Of a DNA stretch of 64,000 bases, positions 25,863 to 35,190 are shown piece by piece. Source of the DNA: Sphingobium aromaticiconvertens (GTDB lineage Bacteria > Pseudomonadota > Alphaproteobacteria > Sphingomonadales > Sphingomonadaceae). The position numbers and the translations under genes are program-made. Within the stretch, counting starts at the first letter, position 1; the number at the start of each line of letters is the position of its first letter. The stretch is from assembly GCF_037154075.1 (NCBI RefSeq), contig NZ_JBANRJ010000001.1, positions 1,979,501 through 2,043,500 of the forward strand, read 5' to 3'. The notes beneath the pieces were generated by a model. That model was not told the DNA's origin. It saw only the letters and a list, made by a program, of their open reading frames with translations, and ran no database searches.

Positions 25863-26882
25863 CTACAGGCTACCGTAACCGGGCGCTTCTCCACGCGCGT
25901 CGGCGGACCAGCGACGAGGGCGTTTCCAGCCGATCGCCGGGCGTTTTCGCAGGCGCAGCGTCGGCCAGTCGGCATTGTCGATCCGGTCGGCAAGGCGCAT
26001 GCCCTGCGCGCGATAGGCCGCAAGGACAGCGTCGGCCTGTCCGTGGAGCAGCCCCGCGAGGATGATCGTACCGCCATCCTCGACACTGGCGCAGAGCGAC
26101 GGGGCGAGTTCGATCAGTGGCCCGGCGAGAATGTTGGCGATAAGAAGGTCATAGGGCGCGCGCCGGGCAATGCCGGGATGGCCGACACCGGCGGCCTCGA
26201 ACAGCGTGAGGCGGCCTGGACCCATGCCCAGCGCAACGCCGTTAATGCCCGCTTCGCGCGCTGTCACTTCCACCGACACCGGATCGATGTCCGACGCGGT
26301 GGCATAGGCACGGGGCCACAGATGCATGGCGGCAAAGGCAAGCAGCCCGGTACCGGTGCCGATGTCGGCGATATTGCCAAAGCGCATGCCCAGCGTCCGC
26401 ATCCGGTCGAGCATGGTGAGGCAGCCATGAGTGGTCTGATGCTGGCCGGTGCCAAAGGCCTGACCCGCCGCGATCAGGAAGCTCTTATGTCCCGCAGGCA
26501 CAGGATCGCTGTCCAGGTTGCGGACATGGAATCTCCCCGCGGTGACGGGTTCCAGTCCCTGCTGGCTCATCGTCACCCAGTCTTCGTCGGGCAAATTCTC
26601 CACGATCGGCTTGGCATTCTTCGCGCTTGGTACCAGCGCGCGCAGCAGGCGCAGGGCGGCGGCGCTTGGCTTGCCTTCGAAATAGGCGTCGAGTTGCCAG
26701 GCGTCCTCATTGTCCGGTTCCGCTTCGCTCGTCATCAGGACTGGTGGCTGGTCGAGCAGGGCGAAAGCGGCGATGTCGCCATCCAGCGCCTCTGCTTCTG
26801 CGCGCGTGCAGGGCAGCGTCACTTTCCAGCTCTGGCCGGGCCAGTTTTGGGCCGACGTTTCGGAAGGGGCATCCAATGTCAT
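25863..26882 (-). CDS. prmA: Ribosomal protein L11 methyltransferase
   Basis: 339 residues. The SAM-binding Rossmann domain shows ADIGTGTGLLAFAAMHLWPRA (motif I), ATASDIDPVSVEVTAREAGIN (acidic ribose ligand) and DLLIANILAGPLIELAPSL (NILA motif IV), which is diagnostic for PrmA; the N-terminal ~130 residues form the L11-recognition domain. PrmA trimethylates several sites of L11. The basic C-terminal tail (KRPRRWSADARGE) is slightly longer than usual. Confidence 0.93.
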   Translation of the reverse strand: MTLDAPSETSAQNWPGQSWKVTLPCTRAEAEALDGDIAAFALLDQPPVLMTSEAEPDNEDAWQLDAYFEGKPSAAALRLLRALVPSAKNAKPIVENLPDEDWVTMSQQGLEPVTAGRFHVRNLDSDPVPAGHKSFLIAAGQAFGTGQHQTTHGCLTMLDRMRTLGMRFGNIADIGTGTGLLAFAAMHLWPRAYATASDIDPVSVEVTAREAGINGVALGMGPGRLTLFEAAGVGHPGIARRAPYDLLIANILAGPLIELAPSLCASVEDGGTIILAGLLHGQADAVLAAYRAQGMRLADRIDNADWPTLRLRKRPAIGWKRPRRWSADARGEAPGYGSL

Positions 26883-26970
26883 GGCGTCCCTGTAGCGGAG
26901 GGCGATGGCCGGGGGAAGCGGGCAGGGGATGAGCGGAGGGCGGGGCCGGGCAAAAATGGCCTGGAGCAGA

Positions 26971-26988
26971 TTGACATAAAAATGTCAT
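26971..26988 (+). promoter_or_regulatory. Pho-box-like site upstream of the porin
   Basis: TTGACAT-AAAA-ATGTCAT: two seven-base half-sites separated by four A residues, close to the CTGTCAT-N4-CTGTCAT PhoB consensus, 119 bases before the porin start. The first half-site could instead act as a -35 box. Confidence 0.45.
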
Positions 26989-27106
26989 CAAAACTCCGCG
27001 AGTTTGAAACAAAACAGACATATTTGCCCGGCCGGAGAGATGCTGGGCCTAAAAAATAATGAGCCTGAGCGGTGAATGGCCTGAAAGCCGAAAGGGATGT
27101 GACGAC

Positions 27107-28546
27107 ATGAAGAGCCTGTCGAAATTGGCGGCTGGGACCGCGATGTTGCTATGCCTCATGCCCGCCACGGCCATGGCACAGGCGATCAGCGCGGCGGAAG
27201 CAGCCGAATTGCGAGCGCAGATTGCTGCGTTGAAGGCGCAGGTCGAGCGATTGGCGTCACGGCTGGACGGCGCGCCGACCCCGGCAGCGCAAGCGGCGGT
27301 ACAGGCTGGTGCTCCGGCGGCGATCCCCCCATCGGGCAGCGCGCCAACGCCGGTCGTAACCGCAAGCGCGGCGACCAAGCCCGCCAAGACGGCGCCGGAA
27401 ACCGGCATAAGCTGGAAGGGCAGCCCGGTTTTCAGCAGCGGATCGGCAAGCTTCAAGGTGAAGGGCCGCATCCAGTATGATGCGGGCGTGCTGTTTGCGC
27501 CTGCGAGCGTGGAGGACGGAGCCACGGGCTATTCCAACGAATTGCGCCGGCTGCGGTTGGGTGGCGAAGGACAGTTGGGCAGCGGCTTCGGCTATAAGCT
27601 GGAAACCGAGCTGTCGGATAATCAGGTCGATCTGGTCGACACCTATATCACCTATGAAAAGGGCAAGTGGCTGCTGACATTTGGCAACCAGAATGAGTTT
27701 CAGTCGCTGGATGAACTGATTGGCGACACCACCGGATCAGTGATGGAGCGCGCGGCCTTTACCGATGCCTTCGGGTTCGAGCGGCGGTTGGGGCTATCGG
27801 CGCAATATCGCTCCGGCATCCTGCTGGCGCAGGCAGGGATATTCTCAGATAGCGCCGATTCGCTGATGAATGCGTCGGACGGCGCCAATGGCGGGGACGA
27901 AAATAACAGCTATGGCGTCGATGGGCGTGTCGTGCTGGCGCCCAAGGTCGGCAAGATGCAGTTGCATTTCGGCGCGTCGGCGCACTGGCGCGATTTCAAT
28001 CGGCTGTCCTCCGTTGCGCAGCGCTATCGTCAGCGGCCCTATCTGCACAGCGTCAACAGCCGTTTTCTGGCGACTCCGGGCGTCGCCGCCGATGGCGAGA
28101 GCCATTATGGCATCGAACTGGCGGGTACGCGCGGGCCATTGCATTGGGCGGGCGAGGCGCACTGGCTAAGACCCTCACAACCCGGTGTCGCCGACGCGAC
28201 CTTCTTTGGCGGCTATGGCGAGGTCGGCTTTTTCCTGACCGGCGAGACACGCGCGTACAAGAACGGCATCTTCGGCAGCACCAAGCCGTTGCGGCCCGTG
28301 GGCAGCGGTGGAATGGGATCGTGGCAGGTGACGCTGCGCTATGACTATCTGGATATGAACAGCAAAGGCATCGTCGGCGGCAAGCAAAATGGCGTGATTG
28401 CCGCGCTGGTGTGGACGCCGATCGAATATCTGCGGTTCAACGTCAACTACGAGCATCTGGCCTATCAGGACGCAGCAATCCTGGCGGGGACGCGGAGCGA
28501 TTATGATGTGAACGTTGTTGGCTGGCGCGCGGAGCTGGACTTCTAA
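27107..28546 (+). CDS. Outer-membrane porin, phosphate-selective OprO/OprP type
   Basis: 479 residues. Signal peptide MKSLSKLAAGTAMLLCLMPATAMAQ, then a heptad-like helix (AAELRAQIAALKAQVERLASRL) that forms a periplasmic coiled coil in this family, a Pro/Ala linker, and a beta-barrel beginning at GRIQYDAGVLF and ending with the aromatic WRAELDF. The barrel matches the phosphate/polyphosphate-selective porin family. The ATG at 27107 is chosen because it starts the signal peptide. The Pho-box-like site upstream fits induction on phosphate starvation. Specificity-determining lysines were not assessed. Confidence 0.88.
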   Translation: MKSLSKLAAGTAMLLCLMPATAMAQAISAAEAAELRAQIAALKAQVERLASRLDGAPTPAAQAAVQAGAPAAIPPSGSAPTPVVTASAATKPAKTAPETGISWKGSPVFSSGSASFKVKGRIQYDAGVLFAPASVEDGATGYSNELRRLRLGGEGQLGSGFGYKLETELSDNQVDLVDTYITYEKGKWLLTFGNQNEFQSLDELIGDTTGSVMERAAFTDAFGFERRLGLSAQYRSGILLAQAGIFSDSADSLMNASDGANGGDENNSYGVDGRVVLAPKVGKMQLHFGASAHWRDFNRLSSVAQRYRQRPYLHSVNSRFLATPGVAADGESHYGIELAGTRGPLHWAGEAHWLRPSQPGVADATFFGGYGEVGFFLTGETRAYKNGIFGSTKPLRPVGSGGMGSWQVTLRYDYLDMNSKGIVGGKQNGVIAALVWTPIEYLRFNVNYEHLAYQDAAILAGTRSDYDVNVVGWRAELDF

Positions 28547-28642
28547 AAGGCAGGGCGAACAGACGCCATCCGGTACGGTATCGAAAGGATTTACCTTTTC
28601 GCCATTGTCCCGCAAACTGTTCCTACCAACGGGAGAGGTGTA

Positions 28643-29071
28643 ATGACCATGCGCGCCGGACTATTCTTGTCGTTCATAGCCCTGTTGCCGGGTTGCACGG
28701 CGACCGATGGGGGTAAGCCTGCCGCGCAAGCCTCGACAGCCAGTGTCGCCTTGACCGGTACCGTCGCCTATCGGCAGCGGATCGCGCTGCCGCCTGATGC
28801 GCGGGTGAAGGTCATGCTGTCCGACGTCGGTCGCATGGACGCGCCGGCCCCGGTGCTTGCCGAGACTGAATTTGGCGCGGATGGCCGACAGGTGCCGCTC
28901 CCGTTCACACTCAACTATGATCCTGCGCGTATCGCGCCGAACGGCAGTTATGCCGTGTCGGCGCGGATCATCGATGTATCGGGACGCCTGATGTGGATCA
29001 CCGATACACGCGTTTCCCTGCCGCCGCCGGGAACCCCGGCAACGCTTTGGCTGGTGCAGGTGCGGAACTGA
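28643..29071 (+). CDS. YbaY-family lipoprotein
   Basis: 142 residues: a lipoprotein signal (FLSFIALLPGC, lipobox LPGC) is followed by one immunoglobulin-like YbaY domain (VALTGTVAYRQRIALPPDARVKVMLSDVGRMD... YDPARIAPNGSYAVSARI). The family is often annotated 'type III secretion chaperone' with no real evidence; its role is unknown and it probably sits on the periplasmic side of a membrane. Followed 11 bases later by another lipoprotein gene. Confidence 0.85.
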   Translation: MTMRAGLFLSFIALLPGCTATDGGKPAAQASTASVALTGTVAYRQRIALPPDARVKVMLSDVGRMDAPAPVLAETEFGADGRQVPLPFTLNYDPARIAPNGSYAVSARIIDVSGRLMWITDTRVSLPPPGTPATLWLVQVRN

Positions 29072-29082
29072 AGCCCTATAAA

Positions 29083-29511
29083 ATGGTGCGGCGGATTCTT
29101 CTTCCCCTTGCGTGGATCGCAACTTTGACGGGGTGCATGCACATGACCGAAGATGCCAGTCCGCTGCCGACCGGTGCCGTCTGGCTGGTCGAGGATGTGG
29201 GCGGAGGCGGCATTATCGACAGTAGCCACATCTCGCTATTCCTTGATGGCAAGGGCAGGGCGAGCGGCAGCGGTGGCTGCAATCGTTATATGGGGCAATA
29301 TCATCTGTCAGGGGATCGGCTATCCTTCGATCAGATTGCCGGAACGAAGATGGCCTGCGCTCAGGCACTCATGCTTCAGGAGCAGCGGTTTCTGAAAGCT
29401 CTGGCAGAAGTCAGCATCTGGAGGATCGACCCAACCGGCGCGCTTCTACTGACCGGATCTGGCGGTGCGTCATTGCGCCTTTTTCCAGAAGGTCCGGCAC
29501 CCAGGGAATGA
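29083..29511 (+). CDS. META/HslJ-domain lipoprotein
   Basis: 142 residues. The signal peptide ends in a lipobox (IATLTGC), and the META domain is recognised by SGSGGCNRYMGQYHLSGDRLSFDQIAGTKMACAQALMLQEQRFLKAL, where GGCNRYxGxY and TxMAC are the family signatures. HslJ in E. coli is heat-induced and affects novobiocin resistance. I start at the ATG at 29083 because the upstream extension overlaps the YbaY gene in another frame. Likely operon partner of the YbaY-family gene. Confidence 0.88.
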   Translation: MVRRILLPLAWIATLTGCMHMTEDASPLPTGAVWLVEDVGGGGIIDSSHISLFLDGKGRASGSGGCNRYMGQYHLSGDRLSFDQIAGTKMACAQALMLQEQRFLKALAEVSIWRIDPTGALLLTGSGGASLRLFPEGPAPRE

Positions 29512-29544
29512 ATTTCCAGGACGGACAGGAATCGCCTTTTCTCG

Positions 29545-30879
29545 TCAGGCGACCTGCCGACCGAAATCCTGCGAGGCGGCGCGCAGTGAGCCGAGCTTGC
29601 CTTCCACGCTCATGAAGCCGCGTTCGAGCTGGTCGATTTCCGAGGCGACGACCTCCGTGTCCTGACGGATGGCCGAGATGGTGGTCGACATGGAGTCGGC
29701 GGCCAGCGCGGTTTCGTCGACCGCAGCGGTGATCATCGTCACCGTCTGCGCCTGCGCGTCCATGGCGTGGCGGATGCGTTCGGCGCTTTGCTGCACTTCG
29801 CCCACCGTGTTGCGGATGCGTTCGTTGGTTTCGACTGAAAGGCGGGTCGAGGCCTGGATATCGGCGATCTTGCCCGCTATCTCGTCCGTGGCGCGTGCGG
29901 TCTGGTTGGCAAGGCTTTTTACTTCCTGCGCGACGACGGCAAAGCCGCGTCCGGCGTCGCCCGCACGGGCTGCCTCGATCGTGGCATTGAGGGCGAGGAG
30001 GTTGGTCTGACCGGCGATGTCGCGGATCAGGCCGAGAATCGATTCGATCGACTTGGCATGGTCGGACAGGGTGGCGGACATGGTGACGGCGTCGCCGGAC
30101 TGCTGCGCGGCGCGATGGGCTACATCAGCTGCCCCCTCGACTTCGGTACGGGCGTCCTCGATCGCGCGGATCAGGCCGGCGGAGGTGCGGGCGGCTTCGC
30201 GCATGGCGAGGGCGGATTGTTCGGCGGCGGCGGCGACTTCGGATGCCTTGCCTAACATTCCGCGCGTGGCGGCGGATGCATCCTTGGCCTGTTCGCGCAG
30301 TGATTCGCCCAGTTGGGAAGCGCCGTCGATCTCACCTACGATTCGCTGTTCGAACAAGGTGCCATAACGCTGGCGTTCGTTGCGCTCCTCATCGGCCAGG
30401 TCGGTGGCCAGGACATTGCTGATCAGGCCCGCATCGATCATCGAGACGCGCATCATCGTGCGGCCAAGGCGGCGGGATTTTTCTTGGTCATCCGCGCATT
30501 GTTCCCAGATGATGTCGGTCAGCTTTTCATTGGCGGCGGACATGGCGGCCAATACGCTTTGTACCGGAACGCCTTGTTTGCGCGCATGGCGGACACATTG
30601 GGCGGCGGACTGCGCCCAGTCCCCGCGTCCGTAATTCTGCAATTTCTGTCGCACATAGCGCAGCGATTCGCTTTCGATCGCAGCGACTGCGCTGTCGCTA
30701 AGCTTTCCGCGCAAACTGGTGTGACGCATATAAGCGGCGAAGAAGGCGCGGGCCGCCGCGTCGCCGCCATCGGGCAACATCTCGTAAATTTCACGCGTTT
30801 CCGGCGCCAGGGTGTTGCTGACATCCAGTTCCAGCAATTGGTCCAGCATCGCGTGTCCGGGGGTCGCGGAGGAAGTCAT
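29545..30879 (-). CDS. Soluble methyl-accepting chemotaxis protein with globin-like sensor
   Basis: 444 residues without any membrane helix. The N-terminal ~170 residues are helical and resemble the protoglobin sensor of globin-coupled chemoreceptors, with a candidate proximal haem ligand at H98 ([17 protein letters not shown]). The C-terminal half is a standard MCP signalling domain with the hairpin tip ([35 protein letters not shown]). Soluble globin-coupled receptors sense oxygen. Haem binding is inferred from one histidine and the general pattern. No che or flagellar genes are in this window. Confidence 0.85.
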   Translation of the reverse strand: MTSSATPGHAMLDQLLELDVSNTLAPETREIYEMLPDGGDAAARAFFAAYMRHTSLRGKLSDSAVAAIESESLRYVRQKLQNYGRGDWAQSAAQCVRHARKQGVPVQSVLAAMSAANEKLTDIIWEQCADDQEKSRRLGRTMMRVSMIDAGLISNVLATDLADEERNERQRYGTLFEQRIVGEIDGASQLGESLREQAKDASAATRGMLGKASEVAAAAEQSALAMREAARTSAGLIRAIEDARTEVEGAADVAHRAAQQSGDAVTMSATLSDHAKSIESILGLIRDIAGQTNLLALNATIEAARAGDAGRGFAVVAQEVKSLANQTARATDEIAGKIADIQASTRLSVETNERIRNTVGEVQQSAERIRHAMDAQAQTVTMITAAVDETALAADSMSTTISAIRQDTEVVASEIDQLERGFMSVEGKLGSLRAASQDFGRQVA

Positions 30880-31067
30880 AGGAGGGAATGCCCTTGCTGC
30901 TGCGTGCGTGTCTTGCCTTTCCTGATAGCGCCGCTTGGTTAATCAGTTCTTATCCGCCTGATCGAAAGGCCAGACTTGCCGCGCTTGGCCTCTTGCCGCG
31001 CTTGCCCTGTTGAAGTTTCGCTCTTAAGGGGACTGGCATCGCAAGAAGACGCAGGGACGGGAACATA

Positions 31068-31463
31068 ATGGCGCGATCCAACAGCCGGCCACTTTCGCCG
31101 CATTTGACGATCTGGAAATGGGGACCAGCAATGGCGATCTCCATCCTCCACCGCGTAACCGGCAACGGGCTGGCCACGGCAGGCGCCGTCGGTCTGGTCT
31201 GGTGGTTACTGGCGGCGGCGAGCGGGCCGGAAGCCTATGCACGCTTCGTCGCCTGCGCGACGTCCATTCCCGGCTATATCGTTATGATCGGCCTTAGCTG
31301 GTTCTTTTTCCAGCATCTCTTTTCCGGGCTGCGCCATTTCGTGATGGACATGGGCGCGGGCTATGAGTTGCAGGCGAACAAGAAATGGTCGCTGGCCATT
31401 CCGGTCCTGTCGACGATCGTGACGCTGCTGATGTGGGCCTATATTGTCGGGGGGACGCTCTGA
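31068..31463 (+). CDS. sdhC: Succinate dehydrogenase cytochrome b556 subunit
   Basis: 131 residues with three membrane helices; the RPLSPHLTIWKW start is the conserved quinone-site segment and SILHRVTGNGLA contains the haem-contacting region, with a second histidine in FSGLRHFVMDMG. It anchors SdhAB and passes electrons to ubiquinone (complex II, TCA cycle). Its TGA overlaps the sdhD ATG by one base. Confidence 0.95.
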   Translation: MARSNSRPLSPHLTIWKWGPAMAISILHRVTGNGLATAGAVGLVWWLLAAASGPEAYARFVACATSIPGYIVMIGLSWFFFQHLFSGLRHFVMDMGAGYELQANKKWSLAIPVLSTIVTLLMWAYIVGGTL

Positions 31464-31852
31464 TGGGCAACGGAACAGGTATCGGTCGTGTCCGCGGCCT
31501 TGGCTCCGTCAAGCATGGCGCCCAGCACTGGCTGGTGCAGCGCTACACCGCCGTCGGGAACCTGCTTTTGGTGTTGTGGCTGCTCTTCAGCCTGCTCGCC
31601 CTGCCGGGCCTAGATTATGAGAGCGTCACAGGCTGGATCGCGCAGCCGCTGGTCGCCGTGCCGATGATGCTGATGATTGCCAGCATTTTCTGGCACTTGC
31701 GTCTGGGCATGCAGGTCATGCTGGAGGATTATGTCCACGACAAGGGGCTGGCCTTTCTGTCCATGCTGCTTTTGAACTTCTACGCCATCGGCGGCGCGGC
31801 CGTCGGTATCTTTGCCATCGCGAAGATCGCATTCATGGGGGCCGCTGCCTGA
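31463..31852 (+). CDS. sdhD: Succinate dehydrogenase hydrophobic anchor subunit
   Basis: 129 residues with three membrane helices; [20 protein letters not shown] opens it and [18 protein letters not shown] carries the conserved haem histidine and quinone-site tyrosine/aspartate region. Coupled to sdhC (TGATG) and to sdhA (TGATG). The start at 31463 is set by that overlap. Confidence 0.95.
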   Translation: MGNGTGIGRVRGLGSVKHGAQHWLVQRYTAVGNLLLVLWLLFSLLALPGLDYESVTGWIAQPLVAVPMMLMIASIFWHLRLGMQVMLEDYVHDKGLAFLSMLLLNFYAIGGAAVGIFAIAKIAFMGAAA

Positions 31853-33657
31853 TGTCGACCGAAAGCTACAAGATCATCGACCACGTCTATGACACGGTGG
31901 TCGTGGGTGCGGGCGGATCGGGCCTGCGCGCGACGATGGGCAGCGCCGAGGCGGGCCTGAAGACCGCGTGCATTACCAAGGTGTTCCCGACCCGCAGCCA
32001 CACGGTCGCGGCGCAGGGCGGCATCGCCGCCTCGTTGGGCAACAACTCGCCGGATCACTGGACCTGGCATATGTATGACACCGTCAAGGGGTCCGACTGG
32101 CTGGGCGATCAGGACGCGATCGAATATATGGTGCGCGAAGCACCCGCCGCCGTGTACGAGCTGGAACATGCCGGTGTGCCGTTCAGCCGTAATCCGGAAG
32201 GCACGATCTATCAGCGGCCCTTCGGCGGCCACATGCAGAATATGGGCGCTGGCCCGCCGGTGCAGCGCACCTGCGCCGCCGCCGACCGTACCGGCCACGC
32301 CATGCTGCACGCTCTGTATCAGCAGTCGCTGAAATATGACGCGGACTTCTACATCGAATATTTCGCCATCGACCTGATCATGGAAGATGGAGAGTGCCGG
32401 GGCGTTATCGCGCTTTGCATGGAGGATGGCTCCATCCACCGCTTCCGCAGCCACGCCGTGGTGCTGGCGACGGGCGGCTATGGCCGGTCCTATTTCTCCG
32501 CGACGTCGGCCCACACCTGCACCGGCGATGGTGGCGGCATGGTGCTGCGCGCTGGCCTGCCGCTTCAGGATCTGGAGTTTGTTCAGTTCCATCCGACCGG
32601 CATCTATGGCGCGGGCGTCCTCATTACCGAGGGTGCGCGCGGCGAGGGCGGCTACCTCACCAACTCCGAGGGCGAGCGCTTCATGGAGCGCTATGCCCCG
32701 TCGGCGAAGGATCTGGCGTCGCGTGACGTCGTGTCCCGCTCGATGGCTATGGAAATGCGCGAAGGGCGCGGCGTGGGCGAGCACAAGGATCATATCTTCC
32801 TGCACCTCGACCATATCGACCCCAAGGTGCTGGCCGAGCGCCTGCCGGGCATCACCGAGAGCGGCAAGATTTTTGCCGGTGTCGACCTGACCCGCCAGCC
32901 GCTGCCGGTCACGCCGACCGTCCATTACAATATGGGTGGCATCCCCTGTAACTATCATGGGCAGGTGGTGACGAAGGTTGGCGACGATCCCGAAGTGATC
33001 GTGCGTGGCCTCTATGCCGTTGGCGAAGCGGCCTGCGTGTCGGTGCATGGCGCCAACCGTCTGGGTTCCAACTCGCTGATCGATCTGGTCGTGTTCGGTC
33101 GGGCCACCGGCCTGTTCCTTAAGGACAATCTTAAACCTAACACTCCGCATAAGGCCTTGCCCAAGGATTCCACTGACCTGGCGCTGGGCCGCCTTGACCA
33201 TTTCCGCAACGCGAAGGGCGGCACGCCGACGGCGGAAATTCGCTTGGATATGCAGCGTACGATGCAGAAGCATGCCGCCGTGTTCCGCGACAGCGCGCTG
33301 CTGGCCGAGGGCGTCCAGCAGATGCAGAAGGTCAACAAGCGGTTGCAGGACGTGTCCGTCACCGACAAGTCGCTGATCTGGAACACTGACCTCATCGAGA
33401 CGCTGGAACTCGACAATCTGATGAGTCAGGCCATCTGCACGATGGAAGGTGCCGAAGCGCGCAAGGAATCGCGCGGCGCTCATGCGCATGAGGATTTCCC
33501 CAATCGCGACGACGAAAACTGGATGAAGCACACCATCAGTTGGTTTGAAGGCTGGGGTGGATCGGGCGGCAAGGTAACGCTCGATTACCGTCCGGTGCAT
33601 GACTACACGATGACGGACGAAGCGGAGTATATCAAGCCGAAGGCGCGCGTTTACTAA
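31852..33657 (+). CDS. sdhA: Succinate dehydrogenase flavoprotein subunit
   Basis: 601 residues. The FAD fold begins with [41 protein letters not shown] is the covalent FAD attachment region, and [24 protein letters not shown] with GGI(P)CNYHG supplies the active site. Oxidises succinate to fumarate at the cytoplasmic face. Full length. The iron-sulfur subunit sdhB is not downstream: a terminator and an unrelated transporter gene follow. It must be elsewhere in the genome. Confidence 0.98.
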   Translation: MSTESYKIIDHVYDTVVVGAGGSGLRATMGSAEAGLKTACITKVFPTRSHTVAAQGGIAASLGNNSPDHWTWHMYDTVKGSDWLGDQDAIEYMVREAPAAVYELEHAGVPFSRNPEGTIYQRPFGGHMQNMGAGPPVQRTCAAADRTGHAMLHALYQQSLKYDADFYIEYFAIDLIMEDGECRGVIALCMEDGSIHRFRSHAVVLATGGYGRSYFSATSAHTCTGDGGGMVLRAGLPLQDLEFVQFHPTGIYGAGVLITEGARGEGGYLTNSEGERFMERYAPSAKDLASRDVVSRSMAMEMREGRGVGEHKDHIFLHLDHIDPKVLAERLPGITESGKIFAGVDLTRQPLPVTPTVHYNMGGIPCNYHGQVVTKVGDDPEVIVRGLYAVGEAACVSVHGANRLGSNSLIDLVVFGRATGLFLKDNLKPNTPHKALPKDSTDLALGRLDHFRNAKGGTPTAEIRLDMQRTMQKHAAVFRDSALLAEGVQQMQKVNKRLQDVSVTDKSLIWNTDLIETLELDNLMSQAICTMEGAEARKESRGAHAHEDFPNRDDENWMKHTISWFEGWGGSGGKVTLDYRPVHDYTMTDEAEYIKPKARVY

Positions 33658-33682
33658 GCGCTGCTTACAGGCAGTAACAGGG

Positions 33683-33711
33683 AAAGGGCGGGCCGCAGGG
33701 TTCGCCCTTTT
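33683..33711 (+). terminator. Terminator after sdhA
   Basis: AAAGGGCG pairs with CGCCCTTT, followed by further T; it closes the sdhCDA transcript. Confidence 0.8.
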
Positions 33712-33863
33712 CGTTTGGGCATGGCACACCGAGCGCCTGTTCTGGATTGGAAGGCGCTGAATTGCATTGGAAAATGGTGGCAGGGTCTGCTTAACTCCGG
33801 GCAGGGGGACGAGATGGATTCGACAATTTCCGATCGGCAGAGCGTTGGCTCGGGGCGGGCATC

Positions 33864-34571
33864 ATGACTGTGACCGTTCCCGTTCCCCATCACGCCGTCC
33901 ATTATGTAAACCGCATCGGCTGGCTGCGAGCTGCGGTGCTGGGGGCCAATGACGGGATCGTATCGACCGCCAGCCTTGTTGTAGGCATTGCGGCGTCGCG
34001 GGCGGATCATGCGACGATCCTGCTGTCCGGGGTTGCGGCGTTATTTGCCGGCGCAATGTCGATGGCTGCGGGCGAATATGTGTCGGTCAGCGCTCAGGCC
34101 GATACCGAAAATGCAGATCTGGCCAAGGAAAGCGCGGCGCTCGCGACCCAGCCACAGACGGAACTGGAAGAGTTGCGGGACATCTATGTCGAGCGCGGTC
34201 TTGATCCGGCGTTGGCGGTGCAAGTGGCTGAGCAATTGACAGCGGCGGATGCGCTGGCCGCGCATGCGCGTGATGAACTGGGTTTGTCAGAGGTTAGCAC
34301 GGCGCGGCCGGTGCAGGCGGCTTTGACATCCGCGGCGACTTTTTCGGCTGGGGCGGCGGCGCCCTTGGTGGCCGCAGCGATCAGCCCGGCAGAGGCGCTG
34401 ATCCCGATAGTGGCGGTCGCTTCGCTGCTGTTCCTTGCGTTGCTTGGCTATCTGGGCGCGAAGGCGGGCGGCGGGCGGCGGTTGCAGTCGGTCGTGCGCG
34501 TGACCTTCTGGGGGGCGCTGGCAATGGCGGTCACGGCGGGGGCCGGCAGCCTGTTTGGCGCTGTCTTATAG
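33864..34571 (+). CDS. VIT1/CCC1 family (Fe/Mn) membrane transporter
   Basis: 235 residues: GWLRAAVLGANDGIVSTASLVVGIAAS and GAMSMAAGEYVSVSAQADTENADL are the diagnostic first and second segments of VIT-type iron/manganese exporters, and four or five membrane helices are visible overall. A short acidic cytoplasmic loop (ELEELRDIYVERGLDPALAVQVAEQL) is the metal-binding stalk, shorter than in plant VIT1. Expected to move Fe2+ or Mn2+ out of the cytosol. Alone between sdhA and gpx. Confidence 0.9.
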   Translation: MTVTVPVPHHAVHYVNRIGWLRAAVLGANDGIVSTASLVVGIAASRADHATILLSGVAALFAGAMSMAAGEYVSVSAQADTENADLAKESAALATQPQTELEELRDIYVERGLDPALAVQVAEQLTAADALAAHARDELGLSEVSTARPVQAALTSAATFSAGAAAPLVAAAISPAEALIPIVAVASLLFLALLGYLGAKAGGGRRLQSVVRVTFWGALAMAVTAGAGSLFGAVL

Positions 34572-34641
34572 CAACGTCGATTGCGTCCCGCGCCGGGCAT
34601 CGATAGCATCCCGCCAGCGTGCCTTTCCAATGGAGATTCCC

Positions 34642-35190
34642 ATGACCACAGCCGTTCAATCCGTGTCTCTGAAGACCATCAAGGGCGACGACGCCAGCCT
34701 TGCCGACTATGCTGGCAAGGTAGTGCTGGCGGTCAATGTCGCATCGAAATGCGGCCTGACCCCGCAATATGAGGGGCTGGAGAAGCTCTACGCCGATTAT
34801 AAAGACAAGGGATTGGTGGTCGCTGGTTTCCCGGCCAATGATTTCGGGGCGCAGGAGCCGGGCAGCAATGATGAGATCGCGTCCTTCTGCACCACCAATT
34901 TCGGCGTCGACTTCCCGATGTTCGAGAAGATCGTGGTGACGGGACCGGACAAGCATCCGCTTTATGCCGCGCTGACGAGCGAAATGCCCAAGGCGCAGGG
35001 AGACGGCGACACGTTCCGCGAGAAGCTGAAAGGCTATGGCATGACGCCCAATCCCGAACCTGAATTGTTGTGGAATTTTGAGAAGTTCCTGATTGCCAAG
35101 GACGGCACGGTCGCGGCGCGCTTTGCGCCAACCACTGCGCCCGACGATGCGGCCCTGGTTGCGGCGATCGAGGCGGAACTCGCCAAGTGA
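34642..35190 (+). CDS. Glutathione peroxidase (cysteine type)
   Basis: 182 residues. The active-site segment NVASKCGLTPQY has cysteine where animal enzymes have selenocysteine; GFPANDFGAQEPGSNDEI gives the conserved glutamine region and LWNFEKFLIAKDG the tryptophan/asparagine part. Reduces peroxides using thioredoxin or glutathione. The ATG at 34642 follows GGAG; the longer frame overlaps the VIT gene. The stop overlaps the next gene by four bases (GTGA). Confidence 0.95.
   Translation: MTTAVQSVSLKTIKGDDASLADYAGKVVLAVNVASKCGLTPQYEGLEKLYADYKDKGLVVAGFPANDFGAQEPGSNDEIASFCTTNFGVDFPMFEKIVVTGPDKHPLYAALTSEMPKAQGDGDTFREKLKGYGMTPNPEPELLWNFEKFLIAKDGTVAARFAPTTAPDDAALVAAIEAELAK

Noticed and set aside
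25500..27059. A 519-codon plus-strand frame over prmA
   Set aside because: Antisense to prmA, which has complete SAM-binding motifs; no own motifs.
31780..33729. A 649-codon open frame on the minus strand opposite sdhA
   Set aside because: It mirrors a highly expressed GC-rich gene, lacks a ribosome site and any family motif; strong third-position GC makes such antisense frames common.
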